64,000 bases of DNA from Oscillospiraceae bacterium (GTDB lineage Bacteria; Bacillota; Clostridia; Oscillospirales; Oscillospiraceae). Of the stretch, positions 40,409 through 49,715 are shown piece by piece (positions within the stretch are counted from its first letter, which is position 1; the number at the start of each line of letters is the position of its first letter). The DNA is taken from positions 1 through 64,000 of the forward strand of contig JAFQCX010000037.1 of assembly GCA_017416245.1 (NCBI GenBank), read 5' to 3'. The notes below the pieces were generated by a model. It did no database searches, had not been told where the DNA came from, and worked only from the letters and a program-made list of their open reading frames with translations. A program made the position numbers and the translations under genes.

Positions 40409-41569
40409 TTAAATGTTTTTCAGATCAATAATGTGAACAGAGGGGGTAAATCCGTCTGTTTCGCCAAGATACAGCTTGTTGTTGTGGTAAGCGGAGGAAT
40501 GGAAATAGCAGCGGAGATTCTTGTCGTTTACCGGACCGAGGTCGATCAATCTGTCAGAGCCGGAAGCCTTTCTGTCAAATCTTACCAAGTGCATATTGGG
40601 ATATCCTGCGCCGATCCAGATAATGCCGTCATCGTCTTCTTCCATAACGGCAACTCTGCCGCTATAGGTTGCCTGACCGATACATTCAAATCGTTCTTCC
40701 TCCCAATGGAATCGGAACAGCAGGGAATTCGCCACCATACCAACATAAATCTCTCCGTCTTTTGTGACGATCCATTGGTCGATGCCCTGATTGCCGGCGA
40801 TTTTCGCGCCGATATCCCGCAGGATAACGGTATCTGTATGATAGAAACGGTCCTCATCGGGGACATATTTTGCAAGTCTTAAGGTCTTGCTGTAATAATC
40901 TACCCAGCCCAGATAGCAAATTCCGTTAGGTGCGATTACCATATTGTGGTGACCAAACTCGGAAATTCTGCCGTGATCGGTTACTTTTCCGGTGTTGATA
41001 TCCACAACAAGGAAGTGGTTGTCGGGAAGGGTGTTGATATATGCCTTGTTTCTGACAGGGTCAACCTGCATGGACTGCGAATACATAAACTGAGGCATAT
41101 CAGCATTGATCCAGCTTGTATCGGTAGCGGGATCGTAAATAACGACCTTACCACCCTTATCGTCTCTTACGCGGTTCCACTGCTCAAGATTGTCAAGGGC
41201 AAACTCGCTGTAAGAAATATCTTTGTAGCCCTGCTGTCTTTTCCGTTCCAGCATAGATTCGGGAAGCTCACTTTTCAGGTAAGAATTGAAAACAGGCAGG
41301 CCGTCCCATGTGAAGTGGCTGCATTCACCCATAATGAGCTTGCCGTCGGAAAGCACGCCCAGGGAATTATGTATTTTTACATTATAGTTTCTGTTCTTTG
41401 CCCAAGGGAAAACATCGTTGCAAATCGTGATTTCGTCAGTTTTTGTGTCAAGCCATGCCAGCGTATCGCTGCCGCCCGTCAGGCCAAGGTAAATACGGTC
41501 TCCGATTTTTCTCATAGCGGTAACTGCGGTGGCGCGTCTGCTTTGTACATATACTTCTTTCGTGTTCAT
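40409..41569 (-). CDS. beta-propeller protein of unknown function
   Basis: A 386-residue cytoplasmic protein made of repeated four-strand blades (for example DRIYLGLTGGSDTLAWLD, GEIYVGMVANSLLFRF, GIIWIGAGYPNMHLVRFD). Propellers of this kind occur in lyases for uronic acid oligosaccharides and in sugar-binding proteins, but I see no catalytic signature that decides. Start chosen at the ATG at 41569 with GGAGGA in front, 20 codons inside the longest frame. It lies 141 bp from the gene before it and is followed by a terminator. It is somewhat AT-richer than its neighbours. Confidence 0.7.
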   Translation of the reverse strand: MNTKEVYVQSRRATAVTAMRKIGDRIYLGLTGGSDTLAWLDTKTDEITICNDVFPWAKNRNYNVKIHNSLGVLSDGKLIMGECSHFTWDGLPVFNSYLKSELPESMLERKRQQGYKDISYSEFALDNLEQWNRVRDDKGGKVVIYDPATDTSWINADMPQFMYSQSMQVDPVRNKAYINTLPDNHFLVVDINTGKVTDHGRISEFGHHNMVIAPNGICYLGWVDYYSKTLRLAKYVPDEDRFYHTDTVILRDIGAKIAGNQGIDQWIVTKDGEIYVGMVANSLLFRFHWEEERFECIGQATYSGRVAVMEEDDDGIIWIGAGYPNMHLVRFDRKASGSDRLIDLGPVNDKNLRCYFHSSAYHNNKLYLGETDGFTPSVHIIDLKNI

Positions 41570-41653
41570 ATAAAATCCTCCAATTTTACTTTGGCCAAAC
41601 AATGGCGCGTGTTGTTCGCATACTACCAAATTTAATGATAAATGCTGTTAATG

Positions 41654-41686
41654 TGTTAAAATGTAAACATTTTTAATATTTTAACA
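41654..41686. promoter_or_regulatory. inverted repeat upstream of the beta-propeller gene
   Basis: TGTTAAAAT and ATTTTAACA (9-bp arms, 15-bp centre) lie about 85 bp upstream of the start at 41569. It may be an operator; no strong promoter hexamers stand out on the minus strand here. Confidence 0.4.
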
Positions 41687-41710
41687 ATTATTCATTGGGG
41701 GGTCTTGATT

Positions 41711-43549
41711 TTATGCTTTCTTAATGATGATGGATGCGGTGGTTTGCAAGTTCTTAATGGTGATCGTATCGCCTTCAATTTTGGAAATGCTTGCATTTTC
41801 CAGAGAAATACAGTCTGCGGAAAGGATCTTGACACCTTCCACCGTGACCGTCAATTCGGGGATCGTATTTTCATTTGCCACATGGAGAAGGTGCAAAACG
41901 ATCTGACCGTCTTTGCCCTCTTTCCGTTCCACCATCACGAGCTTTTCGCTGACGGAGATGGTGCGGCCACGGAGATGCTCCTGCAGGACGGGAATGAAGT
42001 CGTCACCGGTGCGGTAGAAGCCGTCGTTTTCATTCAAAGCGAATACGGGATGGCTATGGCGGCGTTCCTTGCCATCTTCGTAGTACCGGGCAAAATGACT
42101 GATGGAAATAAACTGCACACCCCGCGCGGCTGCCGCCCGGACGGTTTCAATCAAAGCTTCGTCTGCGTAGAAAATCTTAGGCAGCAGCACGATTTGGCCA
42201 GCTTCCAAAGATTCCAGATCGCTCTGGGTGACAAGGGAGAAGGGGATCGTGTTGTTCACCAGCTCGTCAATGGTATGGAAGATGTTGTCTACACCGGCAT
42301 CGATCATACACAGGCAACTGTCCGGAGAATAGAGAATCTTTACATAGTTTTTGGACGGTAAATTGAACAGCTCCACATTTTTATGGTAGTAACCGAAAGC
42401 CTCGCCCAGATTCTCTGACAGAGGGGAATTCTCCAGGAAGTTTTTGCAACCGTCTTTCAGCGTTCTGGCAGTCCAGGGAACACCGCAAAGACCGGTGTAG
42501 ATCATGGACTGGGCCGCAAACCGTACGACCTGCGCCCGACTGGACGGAAGCTGAGGTTTATTTGTTACGGGATCCCAGTACCAACAGGTGTCGAAGACCT
42601 TGTAGCCAAAGCGCTCGCCGAACTTGAACGCATGGACCATACTCTTGACGCGTCCTTCTTCTGCGCGGATAAAGCTAACGCCGTTTTCCGCGAAAACGAG
42701 GTCGCAATTGGAAGAAATTCTGGAAGGCTCAAAGCCTCTTTGGGCCATCTTTCGTCCCGGGTTGGGGAAGGTGGGGTTGTGGAGCACGATGCAGTCCTTT
42801 CCACCCACTTCTTTTACATAGCTAAATAGCTCCTCGTGAACTTTGGCAACCAGATCAGCCTTGTAACGCAGCCACCAAATAAACAGAGGATCATGGGTCT
42901 CCTTGTGGCGGTCTTCCGGTGGGATCCGTACATGGCGAAAGTGGCGCAGACCCATAGTGGTCGGGTCGGCATGTTCTGTTAGGTAATCCCGGAATGCCTG
43001 GGTGCATTTTTCACAGTGACAGGCAGTATTGTAAGAATTATCAAAGTGGAAACCGGAAAGGCCCACATGTTCAATGCCGTATTTGATTACTTTCTTTATG
43101 TATTCGATGAAGGAACGGCTGTTAAAGCAGGGCTTCCAGCGATAATACTGACCCAGCCAGACTTGAATAGCGCCGGTGGCATCCCGCATGGTCCAGTCCT
43201 CCAGGTCGGGGACTTCGTCCATCAGGGTTTCGTTGTAGAGGGAACCCAGCTGGCAATAACCAAGGACCTTGATGCCATGCTTGGCGGCCCGCTGGCACAG
43301 CATTCTGGTGTTTTCCATTTCTTCGCGCTCGGTTTCCAAACCAAAGCCTTTGAAAAAATGGGTGTAGATTACATTAACGCCTTTTTTTGCCGCTGCTTCC
43401 ACCATTTCTTCCGTGTGGATCCGGTCATACCATTCTTTGGCCCAATCACCAAGCGTGAAAATGGAGTCACCGTCATTACCCATTCTTTGCAAGTGTCTTA
43501 GCGGTTCATGTCCCCAGAAGGACCATACAACAGGGGTATTCCTATCCAT
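41711..43549 (-). CDS. putative TIM-barrel glycoside hydrolase
   Basis: A 612-residue protein. Its first ~330 residues resemble hypothetical glycosyl hydrolase (GHL6-type) or GH42-like barrels: YTHFFKGFGLE, HVGLSGFHFDNSY (acidic strand end) and CHCEKCTQAFRDYL, a CxCxxC segment often seen in such proteins. A Rossmann-like domain (about 400-500, GQIVLLPKIFYADE) and a short beta domain follow, as in GH42 trimerisation and C-terminal domains. No signal peptide. Gaps of 15 and 18 bp tie it to the hydrolase and acyltransferase genes upstream. Confidence 0.65.
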   Translation of the reverse strand: MDRNTPVVWSFWGHEPLRHLQRMGNDGDSIFTLGDWAKEWYDRIHTEEMVEAAAKKGVNVIYTHFFKGFGLETEREEMENTRMLCQRAAKHGIKVLGYCQLGSLYNETLMDEVPDLEDWTMRDATGAIQVWLGQYYRWKPCFNSRSFIEYIKKVIKYGIEHVGLSGFHFDNSYNTACHCEKCTQAFRDYLTEHADPTTMGLRHFRHVRIPPEDRHKETHDPLFIWWLRYKADLVAKVHEELFSYVKEVGGKDCIVLHNPTFPNPGRKMAQRGFEPSRISSNCDLVFAENGVSFIRAEEGRVKSMVHAFKFGERFGYKVFDTCWYWDPVTNKPQLPSSRAQVVRFAAQSMIYTGLCGVPWTARTLKDGCKNFLENSPLSENLGEAFGYYHKNVELFNLPSKNYVKILYSPDSCLCMIDAGVDNIFHTIDELVNNTIPFSLVTQSDLESLEAGQIVLLPKIFYADEALIETVRAAAARGVQFISISHFARYYEDGKERRHSHPVFALNENDGFYRTGDDFIPVLQEHLRGRTISVSEKLVMVERKEGKDGQIVLHLLHVANENTIPELTVTVEGVKILSADCISLENASISKIEGDTITIKNLQTTASIIIKKA

Positions 43550-43564
43550 AGTTTATCTCCTTTT

Positions 43565-45496
43565 TTACATTTTTAGCAAATCGATAAGAAGTGGCAGGTC
43601 AAATTCTTTCAAAATACCGAAAACTTCCAGTTGCTCGTCCCGCTGATAATCCGGATTTCTAACAAAGTCCGCATACGAAACCGGCGGTTCCACACACGCA
43701 GCCGTAGTCCCGGCTACAGATGCAGCCAAAAGTGCATACAGGGCGCAGCGGGCATCTCCGGCAAAGCTGATATCGTCATAATACTGCTTGATCAAATCGT
43801 AGGCCCGCAGGGTGTCATAGGTGCGGAGAGCCGCAATAGAGGTGCCGCACATAACTGCGTCGCAATTTCGCCGATATTCCGGGCTTAAGATCTTACCAAC
43901 GGAGGATCTGATGCCGGTAATATTGGGAAGGTCCAAAGACTTTATTGCGCCAATGCCTCTGGGATAGAACAGGAACACGGCGTTGCCCTCCTGCAGAAGC
44001 CGTTCGTAATGCTGGGTACATTCCTGGGAATCCTGCAAAAGGATGACGCATTTTTTTGCACCGGCAGGCTCCATCAGGACACCACACACAGCAATGCGTC
44101 TGTCGGTAAAATCAGATTCTCCCTCGGAGAAAAACCACACTTTTCGGTAGCAAATATCGTTTTGGGTTCTAAACATAAAAAACCGGGGAAACCGCACCGG
44201 CGGTCTGTTTTCCAGATCATTGGGTGTTTGCAGAAAACGCAGAACACGTGCGCGCAGCTCCTCGCGTGTGCAGGGTGTATACCGGTGCGCATCCAAGTAT
44301 TCGTTGTAGCAATCGAATATCGTTTTGGTTTTCTCGTGTTCCGTTATCAAACAGCCGGTTTCGGTAGCCCGCAGCAATTCCTGCGGAACAAGAGGCGGCT
44401 GAGCATCTTCCACCGTTTTCCGGCGCGCATCCAGCACTTCCGACAGGAAAAGGGTAATCTCTCTACGATGGACCTCAAACAGCCCATGGGCGGTTGGTGC
44501 GGTAATGAAGCGGGCATTTTCTTCCGCATTCCACAACCGATACACTTCACGAGCCCGGTGATGGGTAAATTCAGCGCCGGCAATATCCACGCCATCATAT
44601 TCGGCAGCGCAGATCATATGGGGCTTCGGCGCAAGCAAAGCCATAAAATCGTCATGGTTGATGCCCAGCTTGACCACATCGGGGATGACCTGCTCCGGGT
44701 CTTGAGGACGGCCGTTCCGTAGCAGAGCCTGTCTTGTGGTGATATAGCAGGAGGCAGCTGCAGCTGCAAACCGGTCGTCCCACAATGCCATATACGATGT
44801 CATCATACCGCCACCCGAACAGCCGGTAATGGCAATTCGTTTGCTATCCACATAGGGCAGGTCCTCCAAAAGATCCAACCCTCTTTCCAAATCCCGGACA
44901 AAAAACGATGCAAGCGTCAGACCCGTCAACTGGCAGGGGAAGCCCATCTGAAAATGCTCCGCCACAGCGCCACCAATGCGGGACTTTCCGTCCGGACCGG
45001 GGTATTGGACGCGCTCATACTGTCCCGGAGGATCTGCAGACAGCACAACGATGCCGTTGCGCGCCAGCATTCTGGCCAGGGAAATATATGTATCGTGCGC
45101 CCGGCCGATCGGAGAGTGACCCACCGCCACAATGGCGGCAGGCAGTCTGCCGGCCTGTTCATAACCTTCAGGAAGCCAAAGTGTGGCCGTGACCGGCAAT
45201 CCCGGAAGCGAATCGTATATGATATTTTGCAGCGTGATCCCATCATCCAAAATGTGCCGGTTGCAGATGCGGACATTCAGCGGCGCATATCGGTCCGGCA
45301 GAATGCCAACAGCCTTTTTGAATTTGGCCTGTATGTCTTTTCTGCGCTGTATGACATCCTCTTTTGTCAAAAGCCGGGTTTTTTCTTCAGCTTCCTTCCG
45401 GAAGTATTCATCTGAAAGATGGCGGATATAGTTTGCTTCTTGCGTACCCACATCATAGTAGCTTTCGATGCGTTCGGAAAAAACGGTCTCTTTCAT
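43565..45496 (-). CDS. two-domain alpha/beta hydrolase (acetyl-xylan-esterase-like)
   Basis: A 643-residue cytoplasmic protein. The first domain (about 85-365) is a typical esterase of the AXE1/CocE-like kind: VAVGHSP, the nucleophile S227 in GCSGGG, and a catalytic histidine in TAHGLFEVH. The second half (about 440-640) seems to repeat the fold, but the nucleophile position reads AGDARCA, so that half looks inactive. Together with the acyltransferase-like gene upstream and glycosidases around it, it probably removes acyl groups from plant oligosaccharides. GGAGGTGCC precedes the ATG. Confidence 0.78.
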   Translation of the reverse strand: MKETVFSERIESYYDVGTQEANYIRHLSDEYFRKEAEEKTRLLTKEDVIQRRKDIQAKFKKAVGILPDRYAPLNVRICNRHILDDGITLQNIIYDSLPGLPVTATLWLPEGYEQAGRLPAAIVAVGHSPIGRAHDTYISLARMLARNGIVVLSADPPGQYERVQYPGPDGKSRIGGAVAEHFQMGFPCQLTGLTLASFFVRDLERGLDLLEDLPYVDSKRIAITGCSGGGMMTSYMALWDDRFAAAAASCYITTRQALLRNGRPQDPEQVIPDVVKLGINHDDFMALLAPKPHMICAAEYDGVDIAGAEFTHHRAREVYRLWNAEENARFITAPTAHGLFEVHRREITLFLSEVLDARRKTVEDAQPPLVPQELLRATETGCLITEHEKTKTIFDCYNEYLDAHRYTPCTREELRARVLRFLQTPNDLENRPPVRFPRFFMFRTQNDICYRKVWFFSEGESDFTDRRIAVCGVLMEPAGAKKCVILLQDSQECTQHYERLLQEGNAVFLFYPRGIGAIKSLDLPNITGIRSSVGKILSPEYRRNCDAVMCGTSIAALRTYDTLRAYDLIKQYYDDISFAGDARCALYALLAASVAGTTAACVEPPVSYADFVRNPDYQRDEQLEVFGILKEFDLPLLIDLLKM

Positions 45497-45514
45497 AACG
45501 GCACCTCCATAGAC

Positions 45515-46585
45515 CTATTTCAGAATATATCCTCTTCCGGAGTACAGGCTGCCACCGTCCTTGATCCGCTGCAAAAGCTCCGCCTGAAAACGGTTTCGGG
45601 GCACCAATTCCTCGATGGGACATTTGTTGACACCAAAAATATTCTTAAACAGAGGTGTATTGCTTTTCGCACTCAAAACAATGCGAAAACGCTTCTGAAA
45701 CTGCAAAATATTGGAATCCTCTTTCAAAAACGCCTGCAGGCCGGTATCCAGCAGCCAGGTGCTGCAGATAAAGGCTTTGTAGTGAAGCGCGGGGAAATAC
45801 GTTTTCAAAAATCGTTCAGCCCCCTCCAGGGATTTTGTAACCGCATCGGCGCTGAGCTTATCGCTGCCCGGTATATGGACCGCAATGGCCATATCTTCAT
45901 TATTTAGTACGCAGCTTTGGTTATAAAAGGTTTTCTTGTTAAAATCTATGCGCCCGTCGCTTGTATAGGTGTAGCCGGAAATCGCCTCTCCATTTTTCTC
46001 CAATGTGGTGACAAAGCTGCCTTCGCTATCCGGAAGGCCTGCTTCGTCAAAGCGCAGACCTGCCAGCGCTACCGGGAAGGTTTCGCCGGTATTGGTGTCT
46101 TGATACACATGGAACTGATAGGGATACTCCGTGATCTCAAAGGCCAGCCGCCCCAGTTCAAAGAAGATCGGCTTTAAATAGCAGTAGCACCAGAAGCGCT
46201 TAACGTCCTGCAGACCCACAGAATCAAAAGTCTGCACATTGCCACGGAAATGCCGCAGCAGCGGCGCAAAGAAATTCAGCGGCTTGCCGTCATAAACGTA
46301 GCGTTTGGTGGCATTCAATTCATAAGCCCGCACAAACATAACCACCGTAAAGAGCATATGGCTGCCGATGGTCGCCTCTGCGCAGGGATCCTGCCACTGG
46401 ATAACGCTCTCACGATCCAGCAGCTTCTCCTGCACAAACAATGTGCGATACAGCTCCTGCGCGGCTTCCAGCAAACCTGTATCTGCAGACACCGCATCGA
46501 CGGCAGCAGAAATGGCCGCAGCTTCTTCCTTTTTTATATCCAACTCTGAAAGATAACCCTTCAGTTGCGGCAGTAATGCGTTCAT
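45515..46585 (-). CDS. acyltransferase-domain protein (GNAT-C-like)
   Basis: A 356-residue protein resembling the two-part NAT/GNAT-C proteins common in Lachnospiraceae and Ruminococcaceae. The C-terminal half has the characteristic run IAVHIPGSDKLSADAV, FICSTWLLD and SNILQFQKRFRI. The substrate is unknown; because it precedes an esterase and glycosidases, sugar acylation or handling of a released acyl group is conceivable. I start at the ATG at 46585. The only ribosome-site candidate is a run of eight G (46591-46598) followed by AT, which is unusual. Its own promoter lies at 46632-46660. Confidence 0.7.
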   Translation of the reverse strand: MNALLPQLKGYLSELDIKKEEAAAISAAVDAVSADTGLLEAAQELYRTLFVQEKLLDRESVIQWQDPCAEATIGSHMLFTVVMFVRAYELNATKRYVYDGKPLNFFAPLLRHFRGNVQTFDSVGLQDVKRFWCYCYLKPIFFELGRLAFEITEYPYQFHVYQDTNTGETFPVALAGLRFDEAGLPDSEGSFVTTLEKNGEAISGYTYTSDGRIDFNKKTFYNQSCVLNNEDMAIAVHIPGSDKLSADAVTKSLEGAERFLKTYFPALHYKAFICSTWLLDTGLQAFLKEDSNILQFQKRFRIVLSAKSNTPLFKNIFGVNKCPIEELVPRNRFQAELLQRIKDGGSLYSGRGYILK

Positions 46586-46590
46586 ACGAT

Positions 46591-46598
46591 CCCCCCCC
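46591..46598 (-). promoter_or_regulatory. G8 homopolymer at the ribosome site
   Basis: On the minus strand GGGGGGGGATCGT precedes the ATG at 46585. The G tract stands where the Shine-Dalgarno sequence should be. Slippage would change the spacing and affinity of the site without altering the protein. Confidence 0.55.
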
Positions 46599-46631
46599 AT
46601 ATAGGCGTTTCCATTGCAATCTTCCAATTTC

Positions 46632-46660
46632 ATTATATTGCAAGGCAGGCTCTGTTCCAA
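46632..46660 (-). promoter_or_regulatory. promoter of the acyltransferase-esterase-hydrolase genes
   Basis: Minus-strand TTGGAA (46655-46660) and TATAAT (46632-46637), 17 bp apart. It probably drives 46585 down to 41711. Confidence 0.7.
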
Positions 46661-46770
46661 TATATAGTTCGCTTTGTATTTGTATAATTCGACTTTTATG
46701 CTTACCCTGCATTTTATTATAATATGGGCAGCTTGTTTTAACAAGCATACGAAAAGCCACCACCCAAAGA

Positions 46771-48798
46771 TTATAGCGGCTGTCCTCTGAAGAACACCTT
46801 GCGTTTTCCAGGCTCCACACCGGGGCGGAAGGAAATATCCAGCTTTTTGACTGCATTATTTTCGATTTCCGCTTCCACGATCGCTCCGCCCTTTGCCGCC
46901 AGCTTGAAGTGAACTGTTTCCCATTCCTCCGGCGCGGCAGGCAATAAATAAATATTCTCTCCGTCGCTTTGCAGCAGCATTTCCTGCACCGCTGACGAAA
47001 ACACACCGGCGGCTGTGCCAAACCACGGCCGCATCATCCGGTCCTTTTCATTGATCTCAAACACCTCCGCAAAGGCGCCAAGGGACTCTGTTGCCTGTTT
47101 CAGTCCCTGGTAGGCATCCTTTCCTAGGCCAGTCCGGGCCAGCGCCACCGCCTTCCAGGACGCATACCAGATAGACACCCGCTTCCCTTGTGGGTACATA
47201 TTGCCGTAGGTGGTCTCATACTTTCTGAAATCGTTCATAGCAGGCAGCAGCTTGGGATCGTTGGAGTCGATCACATGGAAGGGGTATTTCCCCGCGAATA
47301 CCGCAATGCTCTTCTGACTACAGCCGGTAAAGGGAACATATTTTTCTCCGTCGTGGGGCAGGGTTTTCCTTAAACGCTTGGCTTTTTCGCTGCATTCGAT
47401 ACCGTATTCCAAGTCCACATTCAAAAGAACGGACGCCTTTTCGCACACCTCCAGCGCCTTGATTGCGCCACAGGATGTGAAAAAGGGATTGAACACCGAT
47501 GATCCCAGCCGTTCCAGATCTGTGCATTTTCCAAGGTAGAGCCCTCCGTCCCGATCCTCATACAGCATATTCAGGGTAAAGAACTTGGCGCAGGCTCTGA
47601 TCATCGGATAACAAGGCTGCAGAAAATCCCGGTCCATAGTATATTCGTAGTATTCAAAAGCGCCCACCGCAAGCATAGCAATATGGAACACATGGTCCAT
47701 CCAGAAGCCGGGACGGGACACCTCATTTCCGTACTCGTCCGTCTGCCATTGGAAGCGGGCCTGCACCATATCCGGGTTCTTGCTGTAGTCCGTAGCTCTG
47801 GTAACAGCGTTCTTAAGGCAAGTTTCCAGCCGGTACTGAGGCACGTGCTTAGCCAGCTCTGTTTTGTTGCCCTCCAACAAGGCAAGATAGGGATAGTATT
47901 CATCAAAGGCAAAATATTTTCCCTGCCAGCAAATGTCGCACAAGCCAACAGGTATGGACCAACGGGTCGTATAGCATTTCAGGTGATACATAGCCGTGGC
48001 ATAGGTTGCATCGATAAGCCCATCGCCGGTATGTACAAAGCCCTCGTTATGGTATGCCCGCCAAATGCTCTGATTTTCTTCCAATAGTGAGGAAAATCCT
48101 GCATCCAAAATGTGCTTTTCCAAATGCACCATAGATGTCGGGAACTGTTCGTCGTACAGAGAATCCTCCAACAGATAATAGTAGCACACCACATCGCCAT
48201 CGGCAGCGCTATGGGTTATGACCGCCCGATTCTCCCCCGCCACCGCTTCACCTGCCGTGGAAGCCAGCCAAATGCCGGCCCGATAGCTATCATACGCCCG
48301 AACCTCCATATCCACCTTCGCAGTGCTGCCCTCTGCTGTGATCTTCAGGCTGCGCAGCTCCTCCAACAGCATTTGATCCAATATAAGCTCCAGCGAAACC
48401 GACGGAAAATCCCCGTGGAACGTCTTCTGGACTGCATACAGGTTGTGCTGTGGATGCACGAAGCATACCGTATCCACAGACCTTCCGCTCTCATAATCGC
48501 AGTGAGAAAACAGTGTTCCGGTCACAGGATCCAGTTCCTGCGTAAATGCGCACACTGTGCCTGAACAGGAAAAATGCAGGCTGCCCCATTGCATCAGGAC
48601 CCCTTGCACCGGCTGCGTGTGGGTAAACGCCGTCCGGCGGCCCGCCCGAAACACGCAGCCCTTGGGACCCAGAATACCCTTTGTGCGTTCTTCCGCATCG
48701 CAAACTGAGCCCTCCCGGTCTGCCCAAAGGGCAATATCACCGTTACCCAATAGCGGTGGGAAATAGTCCTTTCGGTTTTCACTGCTGCTGTATATCAT
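46771..48798 (-). CDS. six-hairpin glycosidase-like protein (GH95/GH78-like)
   Basis: A 675-residue protein. The opening PPLLGNGDIALWADREG resembles the LGNG motif of GH95-like enzymes; residues ~1-240 are beta-rich and ~270-600 are alpha-helical with paired hairpins (AFDEYYPYLALLEG, FWMDHVFHIAMLAVGAFEYY), as in an (alpha/alpha)6 barrel. A C-terminal beta domain ends with LLPAAPEEW and KLDISFRPG. Such enzymes remove alpha-L-fucose, alpha-L-galactose or alpha-L-rhamnose. The divergent AraC regulator and nearby rhamnose genes favour rhamnose. The start at 48798 has AGAGGTGA ahead of it. The catalytic acid could not be placed with certainty. Confidence 0.72.
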   Translation of the reverse strand: MIYSSSENRKDYFPPLLGNGDIALWADREGSVCDAEERTKGILGPKGCVFRAGRRTAFTHTQPVQGVLMQWGSLHFSCSGTVCAFTQELDPVTGTLFSHCDYESGRSVDTVCFVHPQHNLYAVQKTFHGDFPSVSLELILDQMLLEELRSLKITAEGSTAKVDMEVRAYDSYRAGIWLASTAGEAVAGENRAVITHSAADGDVVCYYYLLEDSLYDEQFPTSMVHLEKHILDAGFSSLLEENQSIWRAYHNEGFVHTGDGLIDATYATAMYHLKCYTTRWSIPVGLCDICWQGKYFAFDEYYPYLALLEGNKTELAKHVPQYRLETCLKNAVTRATDYSKNPDMVQARFQWQTDEYGNEVSRPGFWMDHVFHIAMLAVGAFEYYEYTMDRDFLQPCYPMIRACAKFFTLNMLYEDRDGGLYLGKCTDLERLGSSVFNPFFTSCGAIKALEVCEKASVLLNVDLEYGIECSEKAKRLRKTLPHDGEKYVPFTGCSQKSIAVFAGKYPFHVIDSNDPKLLPAMNDFRKYETTYGNMYPQGKRVSIWYASWKAVALARTGLGKDAYQGLKQATESLGAFAEVFEINEKDRMMRPWFGTAAGVFSSAVQEMLLQSDGENIYLLPAAPEEWETVHFKLAAKGGAIVEAEIENNAVKKLDISFRPGVEPGKRKVFFRGQPL

Positions 48799-48868
48799 AA
48801 AATCACCTCTGATTGGAATATTAGCACGAAAACAGCAATGTTTATATAGGAAAATCACCTGTGTCTTA

Positions 48869-48897
48869 TTGACAATCACGCATCTTTTTTCTATACT
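48869..48897 (+). promoter_or_regulatory. promoter of the AraC gene at 48916
   Basis: TTGACA (48869-48874) and TATACT (48892-48897) with a 17-bp spacer, near consensus. The minus-strand gene opposite has no comparable promoter, so it may need the regulator. Confidence 0.85.
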
Positions 48898-48915
48898 GCA
48901 AGGGAGGTGATAACA

Positions 48916-49710
48916 TTGAGACCCCGCATTCACTATTATACACGCTCACCGGGAAGCGTGCAGATCACAGAATTTGCTCACTCCCGTCCCCAAAAAACCA
49001 CCTTCATTTCCCCTTATGTGCGGAATGTTTACCTGTTGCACATCGTCACCAAGGGCGTATGCCGTTTCTGCGACTTTGATGCGCCTGCCGGCAGCGCTTT
49101 TCTGATCTCCAAGAACAAGCTCCACTCCTTTTCTGTAGAGCCGGAATACGAGCATTACTGGTTCGGCTTTGACGGCGACGGAGTGGCAGCGCTTTTCCGC
49201 CAGTACAACATCCAGCCAAATTCCCATCAGCTGTTTCGTATCCGCAATTTTGAATTGTTGAAAGTGATTTTGGAAAACGCTATGGAGCAGGCAGAAAATC
49301 AGGTCAGCGCCGCCCTGTGCGCCTTTTCTGCGGTATTCCCCCTTCTTATCTGCGGAGAAAACCCGGAGGAGTCGCCGGCAGATATTGCCATCGTGGCCAA
49401 GAATTTTATGGAAAAGAACTACCAAAGCCACATCACTATGGAGGATGTTGCCGGGCAGGTGTGTGTTTCTGAAAAATATCTGTGCCACCGATTCAAAAAA
49501 GCCTTTCAGGTAACGCCTCAGCATTATCTGCTTTCTTTGCGGATCAAGAAGGCGGAACGGCTGCTGAAAACAACTGACCTGAAAATCAATGAGATCTCCA
49601 CCTCTGTGGGCTATCGTTCCCAACTGACCTTCTCCTATGCATTTAAAAACAAAACCGGCTACAGCCCCAGCTTGTACCGTACGCTTTATCTAAATCAAGA
49701 AGAAAGGTGA
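48916..49710 (+). CDS. AraC-family transcriptional regulator (rhamnose region)
   Basis: A 264-residue regulator with an N-terminal cupin (about 15-110, PAGSAFLISKNKLHSF) and a C-terminal AraC pair (about 160-260, ITMEDVAGQVCVSEKYLCHR and EISTSVGYRSQLTFSYAF). The start is read as TTG at 48916, because GGGAGGTGA ends only five bases before it; a GTG at 48907 would lie inside that site. It is divergent from the six-hairpin glycosidase and upstream of the carboxylesterase and rhamnose genes, so L-rhamnose or a rhamnosyl oligosaccharide is a likely effector. Confidence 0.88.
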   Translation: MRPRIHYYTRSPGSVQITEFAHSRPQKTTFISPYVRNVYLLHIVTKGVCRFCDFDAPAGSAFLISKNKLHSFSVEPEYEHYWFGFDGDGVAALFRQYNIQPNSHQLFRIRNFELLKVILENAMEQAENQVSAALCAFSAVFPLLICGENPEESPADIAIVAKNFMEKNYQSHITMEDVAGQVCVSEKYLCHRFKKAFQVTPQHYLLSLRIKKAERLLKTTDLKINEISTSVGYRSQLTFSYAFKNKTGYSPSLYRTLYLNQEER

Positions 49711-49715
49711 TCACT

